Shown here: positions 1-13,400 of the stretch, in pieces | How positions within the stretch are numbered: position 1 is the stretch's first letter | Layout: every line of letters starts with the position of its first letter | Notes under the pieces: model-generated | What the model saw: the letters and a program-made list of their open reading frames with translations, nothing else | Database searches by the model: none | Told to the model about the DNA's origin: nothing | Assembly: GCF_050436995.1 (NCBI RefSeq) | Contig: NC_134757.1 | Location: 9,932,501-9,996,500, forward strand | Source of the DNA: Anticarsia gemmatalis | Lineage: Eukaryota > Arthropoda > Insecta > Lepidoptera > Erebidae | Direction of reading: 5' to 3' | DNA: 64,000 nucleotides | Made by a program: the position numbers and the translations under genes

Positions 1-3000
1 GAACGTTGTATAAAATTTGAAAAGAATCTACTAATTTACCTCTATTTATCTGTTGAACTTTTAACTTAATTTAGATATGGCATCATCATAAGGATAAAGG
101 ATTTATTTTCCGTTTTTCAACAGCATTAGAAAGGAGGAGATTCATAATTCGTCGTTTTTCCAATGAAATAGCGAAAGGCTAATTTATCATAGGGAAAACT
201 GTTTAAGTTTTAGTCCAGTCGTCACATTGACGTAATCGTAGATTTGCACATTCACAGTCAGATTGGCTAATGTGTCTGAGGCAATGACTATGAGTGCATG
301 TAATTTAGCAGGAACTACCGACGATCATTATGTGTTTGCAACAGTTACTTATGTAATACTGTCTTCGTACGTTTTTAAACTAATCTACGAGGAAAGGAGT
401 ACATTTTTACTTGAAAAATAGGTCTGTTTTTCGCTATTGTATGAAAAATGGGTCAGCGCCCCTAGCGTGTTTTGTAGTAACTAATTTTTCAAATAGATTT
501 GGATGTCAAACTGTCGGTACTCGGTACAAACAGAATACCTACCTACCTATGATATTAAATAAAATTTTATAATAAAATTTGTTTCTTCTTCTTTGCTAAC
601 AATCTTTTCAAATATTTTTCGCTTAGGATTAATAAGTAGTTACGTGTAGGTACTCCATACCTAAGTACTTTTGGAAATTCAATGTCATTACAAATCTTTA
701 AATTGAAAAACAGATAAAATTTTAATTTATACAAAGTACTTAGAGTGCAATGCACTAATTAGTTGTGTAGTTAGTTAATGTACTTTCTGTCTATTTGTTT
801 ACCCACGGGACATAAATTATTTACAAATGCACATTTGCATTTGTCCACTTAATTATATTCTAGATTTTCTTTCAAAACTCCCTAATTGCACAGAGAGATA
901 ATATGACTTAATCTACCTCGAATAAAATGCGATTATTTAGCTAAATAACTTTTTTCAAACTAATACGTTGTAGTCTATTTTGTAGTGTCATTTACCTACA
1001 AATATCTTTTGCTTCTTTAGTCCTTTTTTCGTAGTTTCTAATGCCGCTTTCGTTATTAATTGTAGGTAGGTAGTGTTTTTAATGACTGCTCGTTTCCAAA
1101 CTAATATTGCAAATCTTCGAAAGGGAAATAAGAAAAACTAGCAATGTACAGCATACTTGTACCAGCTTTTGCCTTAATTTTTGCGCAGAACAATACTTTA
1201 TGTAGGTAGGTACCTAGTAATATTTTATACGCAAGAAAAGGTCCACCAGTCTTTGTCCAGTAATCACAGCGAAACACCAGGCTATAACCGATTTCCAATC
1301 ATTTCTGCTGAGTAATAGATTATGATCTTAAGAAAGGGTTAAGTCTACTTTAATGCAAACAAAACAATGAGCAAAGGACAGTCATAGTAATCGTTTTTTA
1401 ATATAATTTCTTTCACTATATTTTTCATAGCTCTGACTAATAGTCTAGTTGGACAGGATGGACTTTGTTCGTTATCTTACTAGCGAGTAATACGAAGTCA
1501 TCATTACAATGCGTTTTTTTTATCATGAGTTGCTTATTTACATACTACGTCCATTCTTGAGTAAAAAATCATTGAAGTATACAGAAGTTTTCATTCTTTG
1601 ATGTGCCGATGTTTTGTAAATATTGAATTCGTGATACTTGTCCGACAATCAATGCTTTTGCATAGTTTTTCTGTCTTTCTTGCCTATGGTGTCCCTCATC
1701 TCCTCCGTCATTTGGGAAAGGGATTTCCCCAAATTCTTTTAACTTTTTTGTAGCCATTATCTTCTTTTTTCCGTCCAGAACAAATGTTTTAAATCTTAAC
1801 TTATAACAACTGTTTGCTATATGTATCAGCTGCTTGATATAATATTAAGACATTAAAAAGATATAATGTGCAACAACTACTTTCGATTACCTTATAATTT
1901 TAGTAATAACAGAAATACCTCAAAGTTTCGTACAGCGTAAATTCCCACTCGACACAAACATTTCGACCAACTAATTATTCGTTGAAATATTACCTAATTG
2001 TTCACGTGTTTCACCTTAAAATTACAACATAACTTGCTGCAAATAATCTGGCCAAAGTCCATCAGTCCCCGGTATTATCGGTGTGTGTGAATATTGGCGA
2101 ATGTTTTATTGTATGAGTCAGTTACCTGTCATACATAACTCGGATGTTTATGTAGCGTGATTTCAAACTAAAATATACCTACCTATGACGGGAGTGGACT
2201 GACGCAATTTTATGATATTTGTATAGTGGATAATTTGATTGAGTTTTGATTTGAGTTGGGACTTACGTTACTTGGTTTTGGCAATGTTTGGCTCCAAAGT
2301 GTTAATCAATAATTTTAATAGTCGGATTTAGACTAAATACGTAACGACAAGAGTAAATGAAACACTATATGAAATCTTTAACAAATATAGTCCGACTAAT
2401 AAAAATATAAATTCTAATGAATAATTTTGTCTATTTTTAAATGTGAAATTGAATCATACGAACTGTCAGCTGCATAAGACTGAGGGTCACCCATGATCTA
2501 CATTTTTAATTTTCTATAGCTGCTATACCAGCTGTAAACCTTGCATGCTTTTTACTAGGTTGTTACCCTATAGCTTAGCATCGTTCATACATGAATAAAG
2601 TTTAAGTAAGCCAAGATAGAAGCCAAGAATGCTCCAAAAATAGTAAGAATATGACCGTACGTCTTATGTAATGATATGAAAGGTCCATTTTATATAACAC
2701 AAGCATCTTTCATAATAATTGCATTCGAAATGATACAGTACATGATTATGTCGAAAATATGACTGAAAGTGACGTCGCTTTTACCTCTGCGCTAAATTCC
2801 TTTTTCGTTGATGTTTGTCAGTTGCACAATCACCTGCTGTTAATTATAAACAAATTTAGGTATATCTAATGAAGAAAATTATGCCTAATGATACACTAGA
2901 ATTGACGCTATCATACAATTTTATATTACCTATATTATGTTGCTTGGTGTTTTAGCATAGCTCGCGACCACGTCGGTGAGGAAATTCTATTCAACTATTA

Positions 3001-4339
3001 TCTAAGATGATACTGAAAACAATTGTTTTCTAATTAAGTCTAAAAATATCTAGATATACATATTTTCGTGGACTTAAGTATCTCTCTGTTGAGAATTTTG
3101 GTCATTTGAATCTTCAATTTATGGGAAGGTCACAGAGAATTTTCTAGCACGAGGTATGGTAGAATTATCTTTGTGAAGACCACGGACAGATGACAGAATC
3201 TTTAAAAGGGTAAAGACAGACATATGTTTTAACAATACATATGTACTGATCGCGATAGTGTCAACACTCACCTACTTAATTAACCTTATAGGTCAATAGA
3301 ACTTAGAACTCATTTCATACAAATGGTGTGTGCTACAGATGTGGGGAGCACGTTTATCTGTTATCAATAAACACGCGAGCATTATCTTAGGTAGCCAGCT
3401 GTGGAGTTATGAAGATGTATATTTTATGTTTGTATTGAAATATAATAATTTACATGTTTTATTTAATTATTTATTTCATGCTTTAGATTTAGTTTATTCA
3501 GGGCAATATCTGAAGTGGGAATTACCTCCTAAAATGATAAAGACCCTATCCTGAAATCGACACTTTAATCTCTTTATTGGCTCTCGCCGTGATAAGGTTT
3601 TGACTGGTCCAGAAAAACAACGTTCAACTCAATTTTCAGTTTTGCCAATAGACTTATAGAACATTCATGAGAAAGACGATTTATAGCAACGATATTCATC
3701 AATCTTTTTTGTATAAAATAATAAAATATGATGATCATTGACATTCTTCGCGGAAGAATTGCGTTTGCCATCATTCAACCTCCAAACGGATACAGTATCG
3801 ACATTATTACGCCACGATATATTTCATATCTAACCCATATAAAGATTAACAATACACTGATAAACTTTATCGATAGATATACATATTTATGACGACATGT
3901 GTCTACTAATATATTACAACTTTGAGGATTATCGCCCAATAAACGTGTCCAGGTGTATATCTTCATATTATCAATCGTTTTAGAAATGAGCCGATGCTAT
4001 TAATATAATTAACACGGATATGCTGCGAAATCATTATTTATGTAGTGATAAACTTTTCGATATCTCATCCGTCTTAAAAAGTGATTGTTAGCGAAAAGAT
4101 TTCCGCTGAGTAATCATATTATTACAATGATACCTGTTGATGCTAATCTCTTGCTACTCGTCTTCTGGTCTTTCCCACAAATTTCTTAATTCTGAGAGAT
4201 ACCACTTTTTGAGTTTAATTCATCTCAGGTTTCTTCGCAATTCTGGATACCATACCTGGCTAATAGTCCTAGCTCCTAATGAGCTATAGTTTCTGGTACA
4301 ACAAACCACAGAAAGGACTCTTTAAAAAAATTGCAACTA
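1..4339. other. Non-genic AT-rich stretch upstream of the hydrolase exon
   Basis: Short chance ORFs only, none with recognisable domains or coding-like composition. An upstream noncoding or short coding exon of the hydrolase could lie here, but no ATG plus donor stands out. One TATCGATA octamer occurs at 3868-3875. Many short 'taggtaggtacc' runs typical of lepidopteran intergenic DNA are present. Confidence 0.5.
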
Positions 4340-4367
4340 TTCAAATATCTCTTTCTCTCATTTCCAG
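4340..4367 (+). other. Splice acceptor of the hydrolase exon
   Basis: The run ctctttctctcatttccag (to 4367) is a polypyrimidine tract with a terminal CAG directly before the conserved protein segment ELPPGYKVEE. It decides the exon start and argues against translation from the frame that opens at 4331, where no ATG is present. Confidence 0.75.
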
Positions 4368-5275
4368 AATTGCCGCCAGGCTACAAGGTGGAAGAAGTCG
4401 AGATTCCAGTCCCCTGGGGCCACGTAGCTGGCAGATGGTGGGGCCCAAGAGACAAGCAGCCAATCATCGCTATCCACGGGTGGCAAGACAACGCAGGCAC
4501 TTGGGACAATCTCATACCTCTATTGCCAGTCACAACATCAGTCCTTTGCATAGACCTACCCGGACATGGTCTATCAACGCACCATCCTGATGGAATGCTC
4601 TACTACATTTTCTGGGACGGCATTGTTCTCGTAAGGCGAATTGTCAAACACTTTAAATGGGAAAAAATCTCTTTAATGGGACATTCCCTTGGAGGAGCTA
4701 TTAGCTTCATGTATGCAGCATCATTCCCCGAAGAGGTTGACAGGATAATCTGCGTTGACATCGCCAGTCCTGCAGTCAGAGCACCTTCAGTCATGGTCAA
4801 AGCCACCGGCTGGAATATCGACAAAATGCTTGAATACGACAATTTGCCGGAAGACAAAGTTCCATGTTACGAGTACGATGAGATGATTGACATCGTTTGT
4901 GACGCGTACAAAGGTTCCATCTCTAGGGAGAACTGCAGAATTTTAATGAAGAGAGGAATGTCTCCTACGCCAGCGCATATGAAGAAGAAAGGTTATTTCT
5001 TCAAAAGGGATCCGAAGTTAAAGGTTTCTGGACTAGCGATGATGTCGATAGAAACTGCTTTGGAGTACGCTAGCAAGATTAAATGTAAAGTGCTGAATAT
5101 CAGGGCTTTGCCTGGTCAAAGATGGGAGAAGTTAGACTACTACTTGGACATTATAGAGAAGTTGAAATCGTCAGCTGATCTTCGATACGTGGAGGTGGAA
5201 GGTACTCACCACGTCCAGTTAGAAGCTCCGGAAAATATCGCTGGAATTATAGAAGAGTTCTTAGAGGAATATTAG
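4368..5275 (+). CDS. Terminal coding exon of a serine hydrolase-like (SERHL/kraken-type) alpha/beta-hydrolase
   Basis: Encodes about 302 residues of an alpha/beta-hydrolase fold protein ending in a TAG stop at 5273-5275. Counting from the open frame at 4331, the nucleophile elbow GHSLGG has its serine at residue 119, the oxyanion-hole motif HGWQDN is at 49-54, a DLPGHG motif at 75-80, and the catalytic-His segment GTHHVQ at 291-296. This is the pattern of the SERHL2/kraken group, putative serine hydrolases often placed in peroxisomes or cytosol; the substrate is unknown. The usual acid after the penultimate strand is not obvious (ALPGQ replaces the more typical G-x-DG). The open frame runs upstream of 4368, but a pyrimidine-rich tract ending in CAG (4351-4367) marks a splice acceptor and there is no good ATG, so I start at 4368 with split phase 1. 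The family is usually only slightly longer, so the missing upstream exon(s) should encode few residues; I could not identify them. Family call strong, exact start inferred. Confidence 0.88.
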
Positions 5276-5760
5276 GTTTTAATTAGCGGTATAGCTAAAG
5301 TGATATGTAATTAGACTGCACAGTTCCTGAACTGTAGGTAAAGTGTTTCCGGGAGTTAAGTGATGAGTGCAAATACAATTTTATTTTTATTTATAATTAA
5401 TGTTAAGGTTACAATCAAATTTTGTAGGATTAATAAGGCAGTTGCACCTGAAAGATTAATTGGATTTACCTTCTAAAAATAACTAAAACAATGGAATTCT
5501 CATGACAGAATAACATTATAATTTAATCATAAAACAGCCGGTGTGGTTATATTTTATGGTTATTTTCCTTTATTTAATGTAAAATACATTATAAGTATTT
5601 TTTAGCACCAGTGCTTATTTTAACATAACACATTAGATTTTCATTATATTTATTGTCATTGACACAATATTTAGAAAAGTTTTACAGGTTATTGATAAGC
5701 GTCGGTTAGCCTATCATACACACAGCATATCATGCTACAGTGACGGCAAATAAATTAAAA
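5276..5760 (+). other. Likely 3' UTR of the hydrolase gene with candidate polyadenylation signal
   Basis: AT-rich, no coding potential, directly after the stop codon. The first clear AATAAA on the + strand is at 5749-5754, about 475 bases past the stop, followed by AT-rich sequence. Assignment as polyadenylation signal is inference. Confidence 0.35.
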
Positions 5761-7345
5761 AGCATGTTAAAATATTTTTGTTATACTAATCGATACTTAT
5801 CTTTGACTTGTAAAACCAAAAAAAAAACAAATTATTTATTACTTTTCCTTCATTTTTATAGAAAAGTTTCATTGAAAAGGTTACGATATAATCGTGGTTG
5901 TGATCGTAAGGTCGAACAAACTAGGTATTTATTAGTCTCATTACCCAGCAACGAGAGTTGGAAAATCGGCTTTATTCTATATATAATAAGGTTTAATTTC
6001 TACTATCTCTTATATAAGTTATTTATGAACATATTTAGTATGCATTTTGTAGAAGTGTATGTGAAAGTGACGAGGGTTTTACAATTGTGTGACAAAAGTT
6101 ACAGTCATAAAATAAAATCTTATACGTAAATGTTACTTAGTGTTTATGCAGAACTAACCAATATAATCTATACATTTTTTCAAGGAAGCTACAGATTTAG
6201 TTCCATCAAAGGTTTCCACGCTTCGCAGTCGTTATTATTCATATACCTAGTAACTAATATATTAACTATGTCATACGATTAAATTGGTGCGTGCACGTGC
6301 TGTGTGCGTGCACGCTCGACCTCTACAAATTATTCAAAGTAGGTATTAGAATAAATTGTTATTAATTCAACAACTACTTTCTATTTTATTAACAAATAAA
6401 TACATTGACTGCTACTAAACTACCATAATATTTGTGCTAAAGCACCTGTTTAAATAAATATAAATGCGTTCCATAGGAGATGTGTGTCAGAATAATTCTT
6501 ATGTACTAAGAAATAAGAATGAGAATTGCAAGATACTCATTAAATCAAAGTGACATGATTCAATCATACGTAACTAATTTTTAAACTCATTGTAGAATAA
6601 TAAACTTTATTTACATATTGATTTTGCAGTTGGCAACACCTAATTTGACCTTGAGAGGTCAGTGTGCTATGTAATATGACTGTATACTTTTGTACTCACA
6701 TTGTATTGTATAACAAGTTTTGCAACTTACCGATAAATATAGGATAGCGTATCCGGCAAATAAATCGACTGTAAATATTCGTAAAAACACTTTTAAAAGG
6801 GCCTATTCCACAGCTTATATGATAAGTGTAGCGTAATTTATCTGATACATAAAATGTATAAAAACAACTGTCGAAATTTCACCGGATAGGCTAATCGATA
6901 CTTATTCAAAGGATGTCAAACTAATACATATCTGAATTTAATAAAACTGTGCGTTGAATATCATATCTTAAGGAAACTCTTAACAATTCTTCCTCTATCT
7001 TTACAACAGCTTATCTCCGCTTTAGTAGATAAACTCTTAATGATACCTAACTTGTAGATAAGTGCATAATAAGATATTGTATTAATACGTAGGTGGCAGA
7101 CTCTTATATTTATCTTAGGACGAATCATGAGTGATAGCAAGTGATAATATTTAATAAGAATTTTATTGTAATGACTCCATTTCACAAACTTTTGCTATGC
7201 TTTTGAATTGACAGCTGTCAATCCGCCATATTGTTTTGCATTTGTCTTACTAATAAACCTCGTGTAAGAAATAAACTTGCTCTAACAGTGAAAGAAAACA
7301 CGCATGCTTCAGTTGTTTAATACATTGTTTGAGAGAATGCAAAGT

Positions 7346-7430
7346 CCCCAACCAGCTCTTGGCCAGCGTGGTGGACCCACCCCTCTCTCCATCGGAGGAA
7401 AACCCTAGCCCAGCAGTTGGACACAAATGG
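7346..7430 (+). repeat. LINE 3'-tail fragment ('ttggccagcgtggtgga...cccagcagttggac' type)
   Basis: Contains ttggccagcgtggtggac and, 45 bases on, agcccagcagttggacac, the two hallmark segments of a non-LTR element tail very common in Lepidoptera. Related scraps lie at 13046-13090 (inside a helicase intron), 27508-27547 and 37743-37803. No reverse transcriptase coding remains. The short ORFs here, on the minus strand, are repeat-derived. Confidence 0.55.
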
Positions 7431-8015
7431 GATAACAAAAGAGCTCTGAAAGTTATACAGTGTTTTGTCTTCTTCACTCATATGCAGTTTCCAAATTGAT
7501 TGAAAGGGACAAAACACTGTAGTTATCAGAACTTACACGTCGTTTATTACTAAGACAATTGCGTGGAGTGCACGTTCGTTCAAACTAGTGGCAATTTCTC
7601 ATAAAATGTTAATAAATATGAACAATTTAATCTTAAACCATGTTTTATTTTGTAGTTAATATTTAACAGTAGTAAAAATAAGCAATAAAAAACTTCATTC
7701 CTAATTGTCGTTGGTGACCAATATTTTTATTATTACCTACCTACTTAATATGCAAAAGAGGACATTGTCAACTCAATTAACGTAAACACAATTAAATATC
7801 TTCCCGTAGTAATTGTTATTTTTTAGGAGCATTTACAAAATAAAAATATTCTTAAATAGTTTAATATAAAACAAATGACAGCAACTATAAAAAAATGTGA
7901 TAGAATCTACTTCAAACACATTCATAATATCACGCCTATTATACCTGAAAGTCTAGGCAGAGTTGCCTGAAAACGAAAATACAACTGCGCTATTGACAAT
8001 GCTAGTTTCATGTGC

Positions 8016-8215
8016 CTGCCTCCGTGGCGCAGTGGTTTAGGTCACCACGCCGATACCACTGCATCGGGAGGTCGTGGGTTCGATTCCCACACGGAGCAAT
8101 TATTTGTGCGACCCACAAATAATTGTTTCGGGTCTGGTTGTGCTTTGTGTCCGTTGTTTGTATGTTTGTAAAAGTCCCCGCGACACAAGAGCAATTCTTA
8201 GTGCGGGAGTTGTCT

Positions 8216-8247
<32 letters not shown>
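8016..8247 (+). mobile_element. tRNA-derived SINE with poly(A) tail
   Basis: The head (8020-8096) folds like a tRNA: acceptor arms ctccgtg (from 8020) and cacggag (to 8096) pair exactly, an A box tggcgcagtgg starts at 8025, and a B box within gtgggttcgattcccac forms a perfect T arm. A body with a tRNA-unrelated sequence follows (ttatttgtgcgacccacaaa and onwards), then a 25-base A run at 8223-8247. This is a Pol III-transcribed, LINE-mobilised retroposon. Target-site duplications are not clear. The intact arms and long A run suggest a fairly young insertion. Confidence 0.85.
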
Positions 8248-10316
8248 TGTCATAGGTGTAACTCTGGGCTATTATTGAGAGAATAATATACTCGTAAATT
8301 AGAAAAGACCAATAGCACTTAGTTCAATCAGAGACTCAGGGACAGTTAAATGGCAGTTACTAAGGAAAAAAATCACTTCATCAAATAAGTAGGTACCTGC
8401 CATATTATGTTTATTTTTAGTAACGGATGTCCCTTGAACAATTCACGGCTAATGACCGTCTCTTGTCCCAATTTAATCAGTTGATAATGTTTTACCTAAT
8501 TGCATATTAAAGAGCTAAGCTAATGAATTATACATACAAACTAACTGTTTCATTAATCTAGTAAACTCCAGTAGTTGCAAGTTGTACTCAGATAATTCGG
8601 TTATATACTTCGGGTACCTACTCACTGCTGATTAAGCACCAGAAATACATACATTTTATTTCTGACATATTTAGAAGAATTTAAGTATGTTTATCGGTTA
8701 CCTTAGTAGCTCAACTTTGTGGAATCGAATGACTGTGTGTGAGTTATCTTATAATATTTAAAACTTCTTGTCTAATTGTATACTGCTGTTTTTAAATGCA
8801 AACCAATCCCGTCTATAGATAAAAAAAAAAACGATGCAAATCTTCTATGATAAATGCACCTGTTCGTAACCAAAGTTTTTATTTGTCAATTCAGATATAA
8901 ATTCTTGAAAATGCGACAGTACCTTTGTATTACTTCGTGGGAATATGGTTTTAAATAAGTATGTTAGCTAATATAAAACAATTTATTCTATTAGGCATTA
9001 GTGTCAAAAGTTGCGTAGATTGCTGACGTCATATGTAGTATTAAGTGATAGAAAACATTTTATTATGTACCCACAATCCTAATTGACATTTGGGGATTTT
9101 AAACCTTGTTGTTTTGACAATAGAGTGTAAAATTCTATGATTGATTTGTATTTGCTATGAGAAATCCTATTGTCGTTTAAGACTTTGTAATGTTAGTAGT
9201 TTTAATTTATTTGTAGAATATTTAAGTGCTTACGAGTTCGACTCGAATCGTTCCTTGATTTAAAATAAAACCAAAAAAAAAACATTGGCAATCAAATTGT
9301 AAAAATCGTTTCATTTGCTAGGTGTCTAGCAAACGCTTTGACTAGTGACTATCTGTTTAGAAATACTACTTACATTTTTGTGATATCCCTGATTGGGTAC
9401 TAAGTTACCTATGTAAAGCACAAATTAACCATTTAACCAAGTAGATCTTGTATCCCCGATTGTTTTAGTAATTTATTAGTTCTTGATTTCCCAGTGAATG
9501 GGCTTTATAGTGATGTAATAGTAATCAAACAACTTTTTATTATAATTTTATTGATCAATAATTCAAAACTAAAATGGATTGAAAAGGATATAAATATTAT
9601 TATGTATCTGTGTAATTAAACTTTAAAGAAACAGACAATTAGTATTAAAACACACTAGTTCCAAAATATTCCATAAAAAAATATTCCTTGCTTAGTAGGA
9701 TATTATAATATAGGACTGTAGTTTAAGAGAGCTTATTTTTTTAACGAATGCACACTAGCTTATTAGCCTTTATTCTTATGGTAACACTGAAAATGTTCGG
9801 GGTAAAAAACACTGCTTGTAGCACTTTTATTTTTTAATTATTTATTGTAATAATTGTAGTATTAATTCACAACGTTAAATAAAATGTTGATATCTGAATT
9901 TGCTATTTTATTTTACAACTTTTGAGGCAGGATCCTGAGCGACAGTTTTCGAAATCCTCTGGTTTTTCGATCTGAAAAGTACAATATCGTTTAATGTATT
10001 TTCAAGGCTTGAGTGTTTTATACTCTGTGAAATACACACACTTATATAAAAATCGGTTATCTTATAATAATATTAAGAGGAGGCATTCGTCACCGAATAA
10101 ATTCGATGACAATCAATTAAATATTCCATAGACATCAATCCTGAACTCGATAGATTCATCGAAGACAATCGACAGTTTTTAATACACAAAAAGAAATAGA
10201 TTAATCTTCGATTACTTACTAAGACTGTATGACTACTGTGGTAGATAAATCATTACAGACTTATACCTTAATTAGATATAACTAATAACAATCATTATAA
10301 AGTTGCTTAAACTTAC

Positions 10317-10459
10317 ATCAAATGTACTTTCTTTATGAGTATCACATTGTAGAGTTATTACTTTTCCAATAGCATTTTGTTCCACTAGTTTCTCATTGAT
10401 CTGTTTCCAAATATTGCTAGCTGTCTTGAGCACGTTCATATTACCGAATAGATAGAATC
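10317..10459 (-). CDS. ZNFX1-like: ZNFX1-like exon 13 (residues 1070-1117), last exon visible
   Basis: Acceptor ttttttttacag|GA, donor GAT|GTAAGT. Encodes GFYLFGNMNVLKTAS, WKQINEKL and ITLQCDTHKE, the family 'GFY.IGN...L......W..I...L......G..L.L.C..H' end of the helicase domain. In relatives the zinc-finger region starts just after this point, so the gene is truncated here or continues beyond a long intron. Confidence 0.85.
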
Positions 10460-13400
10460 CTGTAAAAAAAAAACACGAATAAATAATAAGTCGTAGTAAA
10501 AAGATGTGTCATACTCTACAGTATTCACTGTTGTCCCTTTTAGTATTATTAATTTAATGGATGTCTTATTAAACAAACTACTTAACCGTTTCACAGAAAA
10601 ATTGGGGATTACGAAAGATTATATGCCAGGACATAAACAACGACGTTTGGATTAAAAACCCCTTACACGAGAGAAACTACGAGTAAAGTTAATTTAACTT
10701 TTTAAAGGATATAGTTCGCAAAATTTTATAATAATGTAGGTTATCGAATGAATAAAATATTCAGATTCGCTGTTGAAGATGTAACACGCTATAATTAATT
10801 ATTTACCTTCTTTAGCTCTAGACAACGCCACACAGATCCTATTAGGCGCAGTCAAGAACCCAATCCTGTTGTCTCTGTTACTCCTGACCAGAGACAATAT
10901 CACTATCCTGTTCTCTTCTCCTTGGTAATTGTCTACGGCTGTTATTTTCACGTCGCGAAGTAGTGAGTATTTTTTGCTTAGCTAAAAATTAGTAAATACA
11001 TTTTCATATAAACCTGTTTTTTTAAAAACAAAACTAAACGTAATTCAAACACTAGTTTGAATTGCGAGGTTAAACTTCGATCTTTTTAAAAGAACAATTT
11101 TATTGCTAAACGACCTCAAGATTTCAGTCTTTACTAATTTTGGAAAATTGGAGTATATAATTTGGAGTTCAGGAGAAATAGGCCCATAACAAATCCGTAC
11201 AAAGACCATTAGATACGACATTAAGACTAAATTAGATAAAGATTTAACCTTACCTCTTTAATAAGAGATACTTGTCCAGTATAAGTAGATAGTATAGTAA
11301 TTTCATCCGTGTTGTACTTCATTTGCCGTAAATAGTTCGCTAGAGCCACGCACCATTTAGCTTCCACCGAGTTTCGGTGACTCCAACTGTCTTCCATGCC
11401 CTGGAACATATGACTATAATTAAAAAATGCAGGTATTTAAGACCTTTTCTTTCAAATGAAATCCGGCTGAAATCAGCTTTATCAAAAAGTCGCATAAAAA
11501 CCTGCAGCTAATGGTGCATAAAGGCACCGCTTACGTTGAGTTAGTTATCTCGGCCAATTATGCATTAGGATACAAATGCATCAGCTGGTATAGTAATCAT
11601 AAAAATGCAGAAGACTTGCCTGAGTTTTGTAATAGTTGTTGAAAAAGTAAAGACAAAGACAACACAATTTCATCCAGACCCGAATCCATAAACAGCTGCT
11701 TTCTTTATATATCAACCAGTTACATATTGACATATTAACATTTTTGATGCCGTAGCAGTTTTTTAAGATAAATAAAGAGATATACTAAACAAACTAACCT
11801 CAGAATCTTCAAACGCATCATGTGTACAGAAATACAGATTATTGTTCATGCCCCTCACATCAGGGTAGCTATAAACACTGCTATAACTATCCAACTTGTC
11901 ATATATAGTGGGTACGATCAGCTGTACGACTTCGGGTCTCATTCTACGCTGCGTAGTTAGAGTACGCGCGTGGACTCGTATTATAAGACTATATAAATAT
12001 ATACTAAACTAGTGATAAACACAACTTCATCGGGGCCCGAATCCATACATAGTTGCTTTCTTAGTATATTAACCAGTTTGTATATTAAGTTGGTAAAATT
12101 TGACATATATTTATTTTTGAATGCTACAATAGTCCTGAAAAAACGATTTTTAGGATGTGAACTAAACAAACTAACCTCAGAATCTTCAAAAGAATCATGT
12201 GTACAGAAATACAGATTATTCCTCATGCCCCTCACATCAGGGTAGCTATAAACACTGCTATAACTATCCAACTTGTCATATATAGTGGGTACGATCAGCT
12301 GCACGACCTCGGGTCTCATTCTACGCTGCGTAGTTAAAGTACGCGCGTGGACTCCGTTGCGTATCATTCGTTCGAACAGAGATATTTCTAGGTTGTAGTG
12401 TTTCGCTAGCTGGTAGTGTGCGGCTGTAGGACGGAGTTGTTTGTGGTCACCTGTAAGTAATAAGTTAAATTAATAATTTATTTAAGCGGTATAAAAATGA
12501 TTTTTTTAGATAAGGTGTGTAGACGCAATAAATGTCTCTTAGTGGTACTTTTTCTAGTCAGAAACTGTTTTTTTATTATGTTTCGATGAACAGAACAGTA
12601 AATATGGTTTAGTGAACATATTGTATATTTAAGTGCGTGCACGCGAACATACGTTCGGAATCAACGAGTATTAAGATAAAATAAATTAAGCTTTCTCAAA
12701 AAAATCTGGATTCTATTTGTTTTCGCAATAAAACAAATTATAATCATATTACAGGGCTGGGTTTTGCTTACCAATAAGTATGAGATGTTTACAATGATGT
12801 GTCAACGATGAAACTATGTGCGCCTCCAACACTTCAGCCGCTTCTTCTACGATCACTGAAACAGATAAAAATTTACATAAAATGTATGTTGTATTAATTA
12901 TCTTACTTCCGTTCGATCCGCGAAACGGTTTCGTCCGTATTTTACAGTAATAAACGTGTTTGTGTTTTTCGAACATATAATACAAAAATATCTTCGGCAT
13001 CATAAGTATCGGTTAATATAAATTAAGTCCACAACGCGCACTTGGCCAGCGAAGGGGTCTAAAAGCCTAATCCCCTTGCCTAGCAGTCGAACAATAATGG
13101 CTACGACCTTACCTATAGGAGAGAGTAGTTTTCTCATAAGATCATGTCTCCTGGCCGCAGTGGTGGTCGTCACTCCGACCACTCGTACAGTGCTCATGAC
13201 GTCACCATCTATAGAAGTGGCCACTTCGTTCAACTCTTGGTTTGTGGTGTTGTGTTGTTCCTAGAAAGTACATATAAAAATTTTTAACAGGTATTAATTT
13301 AATGTTTAGTTTTAGTTTATTTATAACAAAATTCTGTACATTGAATATATAGAAAAAATCACATAAAACAGGTAGGTACCAAGTTTACTTAACAACCAAA

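Larger units (their letters stand above)
5761..10316. other. Intergenic (or downstream intron) region between the hydrolase gene and the helicase gene
   Basis: AT-rich with chance ORFs only. It holds a LINE-tail fragment (7346-7430) and a SINE (8016-8247), listed separately. A 14-bp palindrome, ttgacagctgtcaa, lies at 7207-7220. The motif gtgcgtgcacg occurs twice near 6288-6315. I searched the minus strand here for the cysteine-rich exons expected to follow the helicase and saw none. Confidence 0.5.

Noticed and set aside
4279..4590. 103-codon + frame overlapping the hydrolase exon
   Set aside because: It is an out-of-frame shadow of the conserved hydrolase sequence and crosses the splice acceptor.
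8020..8096. Functional tRNA gene
   Set aside because: The cloverleaf-like head is followed directly by a SINE body and a poly(A) tail, so it is a retroposon promoter, not a tRNA gene.
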